64,000 nucleotides of DNA. Source: Callorhinus ursinus. Taxonomy: Eukaryota > Chordata > Mammalia > Carnivora > Otariidae. The DNA lies in the NCBI RefSeq assembly GCF_003265705.1, contig NW_020312848.1:54913707-54977706 (forward strand), written 5' to 3'. A program made the translations under genes and the position numbers. The notes under the pieces were generated by a model, which saw nothing but the letters and a program-made list of their open reading frames with translations, had not been told where the DNA came from and ran no database searches. Within the stretch, counting starts at the first letter, position 1; every line of letters starts with the position of its first letter. This document shows positions 48,752 to 59,110 of this stretch, piece after piece.

Positions 48752-51700
48752 ATTTTGAAGGAAGAGTTAAGAAAAAAATTCATGTAAGTTTATCAGCCCA
48801 ATATGTAAATCCAGGGAAAAGGAAAAGGATGAACTGGATTCAGCATCCTGGTATCATTTACACTTTCAGTGTCCACTGAGCATTTGCTTTTGCTACCTCT
48901 GATCCACTTTACAATGTAAGAGGTGGATAAGAGGTGATCTTATCCCTCTGTCTCATGGATCTTTCTTTCCATTGCAAAAAGACATATAAGAGCTAATTTT
49001 GCCTCTTTTCCTCTGCTACAATTCCAAAAACATTATTCTTTTGATATATAATGTAGGTCTGTCACCATGTCTGTTAATTTAATGTGATAGAATCAAAAGA
49101 AAAGGACCAGAAAGCTCTAATTTCGGGTTTAATATCTGTATTTAAGTACTCAAGTATTAAAGTGATATTTGCCTGGCAAGTTGACTTTAGAATGCTTTTC
49201 CACATAGTATCTTGAGCTTAAGTAGATGAAACCTTGTGACTCTTGAGTGGTAATGATTCAAAATTAATTCACATGAGGGAGTTAAACACACACTTATAAT
49301 AAACCTACATGAGCCGTCCATTACAAGGGTTTCCTTCATTTTCTATGCCAGAGTCACAAACTAACTTCAAACTTTGTCCCAGAGATGAAATCAAAAGTTC
49401 ACCTCACATACATGAAAAGGACATCTCTACAGATTTAAACCAAGACTCGATTATTCAGGAGCAGCTTATTTGGCTCGTGGCTAAGTCAAAGTTTGCTACT
49501 TCTGGGCATGTTTGACTATAGGGAACTCGCCCTCATTTTCATCCCTTAGCCTGTTCTGAAGTATGTGAAAAACACACAACTTCATTTTTACTCATGTGGT
49601 TTTGAATGGGCTCTTATTTGACTCATCTTCTTTAGAAGTGGAAAAAAAAAATAAGAAAGCTTTTACATGTGCAGGGATTTGGGGATTTAGTCTCTTTCTT
49701 CTCTTTTCCATTTCTTCTTCCCCTTGACAGAATTTCTGGTCTTCAGGCATTTGTAAGGTCTCTGCTTTATTCTTTCAAACCAATCCCTGATATATGGGTG
49801 GGTAGATGGGGGATACTGGAAGCAGGAAATGGATTCCTATCCATAGGACAACTCAGAACTTTGGGGACTGCAGGTCACCACCCCAGGCAGTACACTTCAG
49901 CTGAAAGTGTCTCAACACAGTTTAGGCCAATAGGATGGAAGCATTTCAGGGAACAAATCATTTTGGATCCAGTCACTGAGGTGCAAAACTCTATCCTGGC
50001 ACACTGCTCTACACTGCATACACTCTTAAAACCTACTTTTTTTCCTTTTTAACTTGTTACCTCCAGTACAGTTGCTATGTAAGTTTTTAATTTCAGTACT
50101 ACCCTAACCATGCAAATGAGACCTTTTTTGGGAAAACAACAAAGAGATGTACTCATCTCACCAAAGATCCAGATAACGTCAGAGGAACCACACTCTTAAA
50201 AGGGAACAGAGAGTCTTGCTAGTGAAATTAGGAATGACTGCAAAATGATTTCTTCAAAGGATAAAATGTATGTGCCAGTAGAAAAGGTGTGTGAAAACTT
50301 TGAAACCACTTTTGACTCATGATTGAATTCATGCAAAAAGAGCCAAACTGAACTTCATTTATCAGTTTGATTCACAGTAAGATAATATTATAAAATAGAG
50401 GGTCATGTTTTCCATTGCTAAAGTTTTCTACATTAGTACATTTGGTATTTTATTTTTAGTGTCTAAGAACTGAGCTGACACTTTGAATCAGAGTCAATTT
50501 ATTTCAGCAAATATTATAAATTGATACCTGGTTTATATTTCTGTTGTTTTGATAATCCATGGCTGAACTGATTTCCCCCACACTATACTCCTATAACTTT
50601 AAAGTGTCATTTGAGAACAGAGAGATTTTATTTTCTCATGATCTTATGCAGTTGAAGAAAAAATTCTTTGAGGTGTTTTTGGAGAGATTTCTTTTTGGCT
50701 ATGTCTATACAGTGTCCAAATAAACAGTGAAAAGTTGAAAAGTTCAGTCAATTCCCTGTGTTACTGGCTTTGTAGACACCAAATAAGAGTTTAACTCTAA
50801 ACAATATACTAACATTTTCAATTAAAGTAACTTGTCAATTTAGTCCAATTAGTCGAAACCTTTGTGCACATTGTTAAAGTCTTTAGCTATTCAAAGACTA
50901 TAGCAAATTTACACATAGTTAGAGCCTCTGAACTTTGCAAATATAAGTTCAGTACTACATAGGCCTCGGTCTAGTGTTTTTCCCTCTTTGATTTTCTTAG
51001 TTTTCTCCATAAAATCCAAATACAAAAATGCAAAGTAATTAGAATTTTTTTCTCTACTAGTTTCCCATTGAAGTCTAGATTTAGGGGCTCTTTCCTCTAT
51101 GCAAATCACCAAATATCTAAGAGCGAACTACTGAGAAATGTAGATAAATGAAAATCGCTGCTTTCAAGGAGCTTTGCGTTAGTGGGGGGAGACTGCCTCC
51201 AACTGACTTAATAACAAATACCATTTTCAAGGAAATTAATTCAGAGGTGCAAGCAACATTTTGAGAAAAGTACAAAGACAATGAGCAAAGAGTTTTTGGA
51301 AGAATAAGCACTAGGGCCCAGATTTAAGGGATGAGATTAAAATTCAGGGCAAGGGTATTTAGAATAAAGGAATAAGTAAAATATTAACTTATATGAGCAA
51401 ATGAGTCTCTGTTCTAGTGTAGACTGTGTAGAGACATAGTGGATATTTCAGAACCTCAAAGGGAACAATGCATAAAATGATTATATCTGAAATTATTTAT
51501 GACAGACTCTGAAACAAGATATTTTATAATATTTTTTAACAAAAATTCCATGTTTAAAGCTTTTAGTGTGTGACTAGTCAATTTAATTTCACTCTTAAGT
51601 ATAGCAAAGTATTTACATGCTTAAATCACTCACTGGGAAGTCAAATTTATCTGACTCACATAATAGTGAAAAAGATTTTAAGAAATTTCTAAAAATGTTA

Positions 51701-53194
51701 AAGAAAATTTTCAAAATTTTTAAAGAATTTTTTTAAAAAAAGTAGGAAATTTCTAGCTACAGAAAAGTATATGTGTTAAAACTTAGGAATTTTATATCTA
51801 AAGAGAAGGGAGAAAAATATTATCCCACCAAAAATAGGTATAGATGCATTACCCATTATTCTTTTTGACAGTAAGGATCAGAAAATGGATTTTCCATGAC
51901 TAAGAACTTCAGGGAGGAATCATTAAGGGTTCTCAGTTACGATACCCAAAGTGTTTTCCAATTCTGTGGCTCTGCTGGTGTTCTGGGACCATTTTGCTGG
52001 ACACACTGAAACCACACTTCAGCAAAGCAAAGGCACAGTGCTTCCTGGATTCAGTCTACCTTCTGGGATTCAAAGAGGAGAATGAAGGCAACTAATTTAA
52101 ATTTTGGAACATTAACTAGTTGTGAAGTCTTTGTTGATATGATTCTGGGCACGTAGTCATAGATGGAAATGAAACAGAATCCCTCTCAAAAAGTCCATCA
52201 AAGCATTTCTTTCATCTGTGTGTGTTGCTTGTTGAGAAGAAGTTTCCAACCACAAAGATCATACTACTTACACTCTCTGCCAAACTATTTTGAGTAAGTA
52301 GCATCCAGCTCATGGGACTCAATGCTAAATTAACACTGAAGTTTCTCAAATTCATCCTAATTGTTCTTAGGTTTCAAGTTGGCATTCTTTGGAACCCTTG
52401 ATGAATCAGAGGGCTCCAGTGATGGGGTTCCAAAATACATTATAGAAATATCACATTCTGCCAAGAGAGAGGATACAAGCTTTCTATCTGATTTGGTGAC
52501 CCAGTTGTATGGTAAGACTGGAAGATAGTGCCATACCAGGGATTCCAGGTTGAAAATACCCTCTGGAGAATACTAGAAGTTTGTATGTGCTGGCTATCAC
52601 TTTTCCAATTTTATTTTTATTTTACAGATGTAATTTTTTGGTAAAGACTTAATTGAGAGCTTGGGTATTCACATATAACAAGTTTAAATTTGACTTTTTG
52701 AAATCCATTTTCTTAAAGGAAATTTGACCAGATGCCATAAGGAACTTCCCACTTGCCCTTTTGTACATGCTCCAATCTCCAACCATGGTTCTTCCCTCCT
52801 TATTCTCTTCTTTGCTTTATTCACATTTTTTTCTATACTGACTCATATCAACATTGTCATATTCTTAAACATAGAAGTTAAAACAACTAAGTGTTTTGCT
52901 GTCCCAATCTAGGTAATGATTGCATAAGGTCATTTCATTCCTTTTCAAATGGGCCCTTCTAACTCATTTCCTATTAAGAGACTCTTCAAATGTTTTGGTG
53001 ACTTCCCCCGGAAATGAATTGTAAAACTATCATGTACCACCTTGGAAATGTTTTTTCATCTGAAACTTTTCATAATTTTCATAAGCTTAAGCAGTTGTAA
53101 ATATTACAATTTCTAGTATATTCTAAATAGCACAGTTTAAGTACAGTTTAAATAAATTTAAATTTAGAATAAATAATTGATGTTAAAAGTACAT
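48752..53194. other. Long interval of mostly unique sequence
   Basis: About 4.4 kb with no recognised transposon or exon. The 127-codon plus frame at 49669-50052 was examined closely and has no domain, signal peptide logic or splice context to support it. Smaller frames at 49309-49515, 50909-51112, 51117-51311 and 52724-52912 are likewise unsupported. Confidence 0.4.
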
Positions 53195-53759
53195 TGAGAA
53201 GCATATTAGGAATGGTGGAAAAAGGACTTCTGAAAAATCTACTCCTCCACAGAAGCAGTGAGAACATTGGCAAAAATAATCAAAGTCAACTTTCCCAGAA
53301 CTTAAGAAATTTAACCAAAGGCTTGCAACAATCCAAGGAGCATCAATCAAGAAAAATGGCTAAATCTCAGTAAGAACATGAGCTTTGTGTCATTTTAGCT
53401 TTCCTTATTCCCATCCTCCTATTCCCCAGGTCCACAGCACTCTTGAAAACCAGCAGCCTCACAGCTAAGGCGGCTGTAAAAATGAGCAACCTAGTAGCCA
53501 CTGGAAGAAATAGACGGGTTTGGAGATCCTAAAAAATCCCACAATCAGAAAAATATCACAGTTTCGAAGGTTCTCTAAAAAAGCTCCATTCTCCAGGTTT
53601 GCCTTTATGTGATCTGACTTAGAGCTTGCTCTGTGTGAACAGCCATATTCCTAAAGCATTTGTTGAAAGTGATTAGTGGCAATTATTTAACATTAAAGCA
53701 GCCTGAGGTGGAATACTAGTCAGTGCTAATGAGAGGCTGAATAAAAATCTTAAAAGGAA

Positions 53760-53874
53760 GGGATGCCTGGCTGGCTCAGTTAGGAGAGCATGTGACTCGA
53801 TCTCAGGGTCTTGAGTTTCAGCCCTATGTGAAGTGTAAAGATTATTCAAATAAATAAACTTTTAAAAAAATCTT
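53760..53874 (+). mobile_element. Short-type carnivore SINE (SINEC), outer element of a nested pair
   Basis: 'gatgcctggctggctcagttaggagagcatgtgactcgatctcagggtcttgagtttcagcccta…' keeps the tRNA-Lys-like head closely (A-box 'tggctcagttagg', B-box-like 'gagtttcagccc'). It then has an AAATAAATAAACTTTTAAAAAAATC tail. The flanking duplication AAAATCTTAAAAGGAA (about 53744-53759) and AAAAATCTTAAAGGAAA (about 54070-54086) encloses this element and its nested guest. Confidence 0.92.
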
Positions 53875-54061
53875 TTTTTTTTAATTTATTTGACAGAGAG
53901 AGACACACAGTGAGAGAGGGAACACAACCAGGGGGAGTGGGAGAGGGAGAAGCAGGCTTCCCGCAGAGCAGGGAGCCCAATGCAGGGCTTGATCCCAGGA
54001 CCCCGAGATCATGACCTGAGCCGAAGGCAGACACCTAACAACTAAGCCACCCAGGCATCCC
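53875..54061 (-). mobile_element. Carnivore SINE (SINEC) inserted in the tail of another SINE
   Basis: Antisense: 'ttttttaatttatttgacagagagagacacac…gaagcaggcttcccgcagagcagggagcccaatgcagggcttgatcccaggaccccgagatcatgacctgagccgaaggcagac…aagccacccaggcatccc'. The host tail sequence 'aacttttaaaaaaatctt' (to 53874) is repeated as 'aacttaaaaaaaatctt' from 54062, so the target site was the A-rich tail of the plus-strand SINE. Confidence 0.95.
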
Positions 54062-55739
54062 AACTTAAAAAAAATCTTAAAGGAAAATCTGGAGAAAGAT
54101 ATTTCCAACTGTAAAGATATATTCCTGAGAATCTAGAATACCAAGCACAGATGCAGAGCTCCACACATCTCAAGAAAAAACTGAGAATGTCCTAATCATT
54201 CATCTCTAGATGACCTTGAGGCTCTTCACAAGTAGGAACAGAAGGCTAAGGCGGAGTAGACTGCCTGCTGGAGCACTGAAGTACACCTTCAAACCCAGGG
54301 ATCCACTTGGCAAAAGCTTGGAGATTAACTAAAGACATATAGGGTAATCTCTGTCCCATGATTAACTGACCACTCAGCTCACTAGCAGAGATTTCAGTGC
54401 CGGCACACAACAAAATACAGACTTCACAAACTTAGTCCAGTGAAATCACTGAACAACAACAACAAACAAGGGTGCCAAGCAAATTCGATGAGTAAAGAAC
54501 AGTCTTTTTAACAAAGGGTGCTGAGCAAGTGGATATCTACATGAGAAAGAATGAAATTATACCCTTAAATCATAAAATATACAAAAAATAACTCAAAATA
54601 TATCATAGACCTAAATGTAAGCGCTAAAACTCTAAAATTCTTAGAAAAAAACTTAGGAGTGAATCTTTACGACCGTGGGTTTGGCCATTTCTCCATAGAT
54701 ATGATACCAAATGCACAAGTGACAAAAATAACAGATTTCTTAATAATTAAACCTTTTGTGCTTCGTAAGACACCATCAAGAAAATAAAAATACAACCCAC
54801 AAAATAGGAGAACATATTTGCAAATTGTGTGTCTAATAAAGTACTTGTATGTAGAACACAAAAGAACTCTTACAGGTCAACAATAAAAAGACAAATAACC
54901 CAATTAAAAATGGACACAGGATTTAAATAGACATTTTTCCACAGAAGATATACAAATGGCCAATAAGCACATGAAAAGATACTCAGTATCATTAGTCATT
55001 AGGAAAATGAAAATCAAAACCATAATGAAATATTTTATACCTACTGGAAAAACTGAAATTAAGAAGAGACATTAATAAATTTTGTTAAAAATATGAAGAA
55101 ATTGGCATGCTCCTACATTGCTAGTGAGACAACCTCTTTAAAAAACACTTCAGCAGTTCCTCAAAATATTAAACATATAATTGCTATATAACTCAGCAAT
55201 TCCAGTCCTAGATATATATCCAAGAGAACTGAAAACAAATGTCCACACAAAAACTGGTACATGAATGTGAACAGTAGCATTATTAATAATAGTGCAAAAA
55301 GTGGAAAAATAACAAATCCCCATCAACTGATTAATAAAATGTAGAAATCCATAAAATGGAGTATTATTTGGCCATAAATAGGAATGAAGCTCTGATTCAC
55401 GCTATAACATGAGTTACCCTTGAAAAATTATGCTAAATGAAAGAAGCCAATCACAAAGACCATAAATGGAAGATTCCATTTATATGAAATGTCCAGAACA
55501 GGTAAATATGAAGAGACAGAAAATACATTAGCAGTCCCAAGGGGCAAAAATGGAGAATAATGCTAATAGGTACAGTTTTTTTGTCTGGGTTGATAAAAAT
55601 GTTCTACATTTAGACAGTGGTTATGGTTGCATAACGTCACTATGCTAAAAACTGAATTCTATACCATGAAAGGAGACTTTTTATGATCTGTAAATCCTGT
55701 CTCAATAAAGCGGTTACTTAAAAAGTAAATGAACAGATT

Positions 55740-57500
55740 TTATTTATAGTCAGAAATTAGACATTCAGTCAACCTCTTGTGAGGGAGGGGATGCTATATT
55801 ATCAATTTAGTGTTTCCTGATTAAAAGTGAGGCTGAATAACTTTGTGTTTATTAGACATTTGCACTTATTTCAACTGTTTAGTGATTTGATTTCTTTTAA
55901 TTTTATTTTATTATAATTAATGTATAAAAATTACCTACTTAATATCAGTAGTGATCAAATAAATTGAAAATACTTTCCTAATTTAAGGCTTAATTTTTTG
56001 TTTCTAGTATTGATTTACATACAAAACTTCAAAATTCTATATACTAAAATCCATTTATTTTTTTATGATTTGTTATTTCTTTTTTATAAAGACCCTGCTG
56101 GTGTGATATCATAAATACTTGCTTATTTTTGTCTTGTTCTTTTCCAGATTTATGTTGTATTTCATTTTTTAAACAATCTGGATTATATTTTAAGGTATGA
56201 TATATTTTGGGGAATGTAATTATGGTTAAAAAATAATTACCCTAGCAGTATTTAGAAAATATTTCATCAATTTGCGCTGATTTAAAACATCATTTTTATC
56301 ACATATACTAGTTTGTTTGTTTGTTTTAAAAGATTATTTACTTATTTGACAGAGAGACAGAGAAAGCACACAAGCGAGGTGGGGGGCAGAGGGAGAGGGA
56401 GAAGACATATACTAGTTTTTTATTGATACTTAGGTTTGATGATAAGTTTTCTCTTCATGTACTGGTATTTCCCTATTATTTACTGCACTTTTTACAATGT
56501 ATTTTAACATTTAAAATCCAAGTACATTAAATAAGCTATTTTTTTAAAAAATTATCTTGGCTATTATCAAAAATTTAATCTTAAGTGTGAACTTTAGATT
56601 TATTTGATAAAGTTTCCCAAAACTTTTTATAGGGATTTTGAGTCATGGTACACAGTGTTTAAGTAAGAGGGTCTGTAATTATACAGTCTGAGACAATGTT
56701 TAATTGCATCAACTACTTCTCAAAACCTGTTTCTTCATCTGCAAATCATAATAATTAAATATCTCAGCCAGTAAGATACTGTAAGTCTCTAAAAAGCATC
56801 CATACACCTATACACATATTATTTAACACAATGTCTACCCCAGAGTAAAGCATTTTTAAAAAGCTATATAGTGTTTTTTAGAAATTTTAAATGATTTATA
56901 AATTATTTAAGTGAATAATTAGTATCTTAGATTTAGTATGTTTCTAATTCAGAAAAACAACTATTGAAGTCAATGAAAATATTTGCTATTATATTAACTA
57001 AATTTTTATAGTGATGTATTGGAAACATTGATTTTTATAGCTAATCACATTACTGATCCTGCTTATTAGGTCTAGTATTCTTTATCAATTAATCTGAGTT
57101 GTCTAAACAATTGTGATTTCAAGCAATGACAATTTTATCTCTTCCTTTCCAATACTAAGAGCTCACTTTTTCCTTCTTTTACTGCATTCTCTAGAACTTC
57201 CAGAGCCATCTTGAATAATAGTGATAATAGACATCCTTATAGTGTTTTGGTTCCTAATTTTAATAAAAAGTATATTCAATGTCTCAAAATCAAGGAAAAT
57301 ACTGGTATTGTTGAAGTAAATTTGATCATAGTTTTTTTTGTTTTTAATCATTTTTTTAAAAAGAGATGTTACATTTCATCTAAATAATTTTTGAAATCTG
57401 ACAAAATGATGACATCTTTTTCTAAATTATTGATTCAATGATTTACTAAAGTAAGTTTCTCTATTTTGATCCATCCTTACATTCCTGGAATAAAAATGTT
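55740..57500 (-). repeat. Old LINE-1 ORF2 sequence (antisense), best seen at 57.1-57.5 kb
   Basis: 'tatctcttcctttccaatac', '…gcattctctagaacttccagagccatcttgaataatagtgataatagacatccttatagtgttttggttcctaat' and 'tctattttgatccatccttacattcctggaataaa' are the complement of the L1 ORF2 reverse-transcriptase region. The part from 55.74 to 57.1 kb is AT-rich and less certain. A truncated SINE sits at 56.3 kb. Confidence 0.65.
56315..56404 (-). mobile_element. Severely 5'-truncated carnivore SINE with perfect TSD
   Basis: Only 90 bp: tail complement 'gtttgtttgttttaaaagattatttacttatttgacagagagacagag' plus part of the GA-rich tract, ending in 'gggagaggga gaag'. A perfect 14-bp target duplication ACATATACTAGTTT lies at 56301-56314 and 56405-56418. 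The tRNA-derived promoter head is absent, so truncation happened at insertion. Confidence 0.95.
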
Positions 57501-57504
57501 TTAA

Positions 57505-57685
57505 CATAAGCACTGAAACCAGACTCCTTATGTTTCCATGCTGGCTCTGAAACTTTTAAATACATTAATTTAGGACTATTAACTTCAGTTTCTCCATCTA
57601 TAAAATGGGGATAATAAGGTTGCTTTCCTCAGGGAATTGTTTTGAAACTTAAAAGTGTTAATACATATCATGGTGGTTTATTTTT
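57505..57685 (+). repeat. MIR SINE
   Basis: 'ccatgctggctctgaaacttttaaatacattaatttaggactattaacttcagtttctccatctataaaatggggataataaggttgctttcctcagggaattgttttgaaacttaaaagtgttaatacatat' is the MIR core in order. It separates two antisense L1 segments, so the L1 around it is older than or contemporary with MIR activity. Confidence 0.92.
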
Positions 57686-57749
57686 AACATTCTTTTGGGC
57701 TTTCTCTGAAATTATTTTATGATGTCTTTATCTACATTTAAAAGTGCAT

Positions 57750-57830
57750 GAAGCCTGCTTAAGATTCTCTCTCTCCCTCCCCCTCTGCCCCTCCCCCACC
57801 TCTGCTCCCCCCACCAAAAAAATAAAAAAA
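57750..57830 (+). mobile_element. Severely 5'-truncated carnivore SINE with perfect TSD
   Basis: Only 81 bp: 'gaagcctgcttaagattctctctctccctccccctctgcccctccccc…ccaccaaaaaaataaaaaaa', the 3' end of a SINEC. A perfect 11-bp target duplication TAAAAGTGCAT lies at 57739-57749 and 57831-57841. Like the copy at 56.3 kb it lacks the internal promoter. Confidence 0.93.
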
Positions 57831-58029
57831 TAAAAGTGCATCGTACCATATATTTTTGCATACTACACTGGCCAGATTTTGAAGTCATTTCAGGAGATCC
57901 TTGTACTCTTTCACATTTTCAAAGTAATTAGGATTAAATTGTATTTAGTGATCTAGTTTTAATTTCAGCCATACATACTGTTTTATGTTCAGCCTTATTT
58001 TTTAGTTCTCCTTATAAGTTTTATTCCTT

Positions 58030-58615
58030 TTATTAGCTGTGTTGGTTTCCTATTGCCACTGTAACAAATTACCACAAGCTTAGTGCCTTAAAGCAATACA
58101 ATTTTATTATATAATAATTTTATTATATATGTAAACATGAATTTCATAAATTACATAATCTATTGTTTTATTACATATAATATATAAAGTATTCTATATA
58201 TTCTATGCATGTATAGAAAATATAATTATATCAGAAGTCAAAAATGTGTCCATAGCGCTGTGCTCTTTTTGCAAGCTCTAGGGAAGATCTATTTCCTTGC
58301 TTCCTTGCTTCCCTCTTCAAGACCCTGCTCTTATTCCTTGGCTCATGTTCCCTTTGTCCACCTTCAAAGCCAGGCTCCTCTCTAACCTCCATTTCAGTCC
58401 TTACATCTCTCTGACTTGAAGTCTACAGCAACCCTCTTATTGGGTATCTTGTAATTACATGGGGCCCACCTGGATAATTCAGAATAATTTTCCCTTTTAA
58501 AGATCTTCAACTTAATCACATCTCCAAAGTCATTTTTACCACATATAACATATTCACAGGTTCCTGGAGTGAAAATGTCACATATTTGGGAGGCCTACCA
58601 AATCATATCAGATTA
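58030..58615 (-). repeat. MaLR/MLT1-like LTR remnant (antisense)
   Basis: It starts 'tgttggtttcctattgccactgtaacaaattaccacaagcttagtgcc', the complement of the 3' end of a mammalian MaLR-type LTR. It continues through 'gatctatttccttgcttcc…cttggctcatgttccc', 'gtaattacatggggcccacctggataattcagaataattttccc' and 'cttcaacttaatcacatctccaaagtc…acatattcacaggttcctgg'. An AT-rich expansion lies at about 58,088-58,220. It is a non-coding LTR fragment of an ancient endogenous element; there are no viral genes. Family naming is from memory and should be confirmed. Confidence 0.7.
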
Positions 58616-58619
58616 GCTA

Positions 58620-59110
58620 TGTTACAGTTTTGTATGTTTTGGTCTTCTTCAAAGAACATTATCTTGGAGTAATTTAATTTTGCTATTTTTTAAATTATTT
58701 TTTATTTTATATTTTTCTGCTTTCTTCAACTCTGGTTATTTTCATTTGTCCAACTGTTTAAGTTAATAGTTATTTGCTTATTCTTATTTTTAAAGCATTT
58801 ACAACATCGTTGAACTTTTATCTGACTAGACTTTTGGATGCACACCACATATTTTGTTTTGTGATGCTCCCATTATTGTCATTTTTAACAATCATAATTT
58901 CAGGCTTGACATTCTCCTTGATCTGAGCATTATTCAGGTGAAAAAAACTTTTAATTGTAAGTGACATTTTAAATTTAAATTAGTTATTAATTTCTGGATT
59001 TACTGCATGTATTAAGATAACATCCTAAATACTTTATGCATTTTTGAGTCTAATACGTTTTTCTTGTGGCTTAATAAGTAACCAGTTTATATAAATTCAA
59101 TGGTTACTTT
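58620..59110 (-). repeat. Old LINE-1 ORF2 fragment (antisense), continuing past the LTR
   Basis: 'ttggtcttcttcaaagaacattatc', 'tttctgctttcttcaactctgg', 'taaagcatttacaacatcgttgaacttttatctgactagacttttggatgcacaccacatattttg' and 'gatctgagcattattcaggtg' follow, loosely, the complement of L1 ORF2 upstream of the segment at 57.1-57.5 kb. Probably one L1 cut by the MIR, SINE and LTR. Strong divergence. Confidence 0.5.

Larger units (their letters stand above)
53195..55735 (+). repeat. Old LINE-1 (L1M type), apparently internally deleted, with nested SINEs
   Basis: The left part (about 53,200-54,450) looks like an L1M 5' region ('aaaatctactcctccacagaag…aacttaagaaatttaaccaaaggcttgcaacaatccaaggagc…'). 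The right part (about 54,490-55,735) is clear ORF2 3' half plus 3' UTR: 'acctaaatgtaagcgctaaaactctaaaattcttagaaaaaaacttagg', 'aaatggacacaggatttaaatagacatttttccacagaagatatacaaatggccaataagcac', 'atgtagaaatccataaaatggagtattatttggcc', '…ctgtctcaataaagcgg'. The kilobases normally between them are missing. The 3' part is certain and the 5' assignment tentative. The 53.8-54.1 kb segment is a SINE pair. Confidence 0.75.

Noticed and set aside
49669..50052. 127-codon plus-strand frame in unique sequence
   Set aside because: No recognisable domain, no convincing splice sites or promoter context, and its composition does not differ from the surroundings. Cross-species codon conservation would be needed to revive it.
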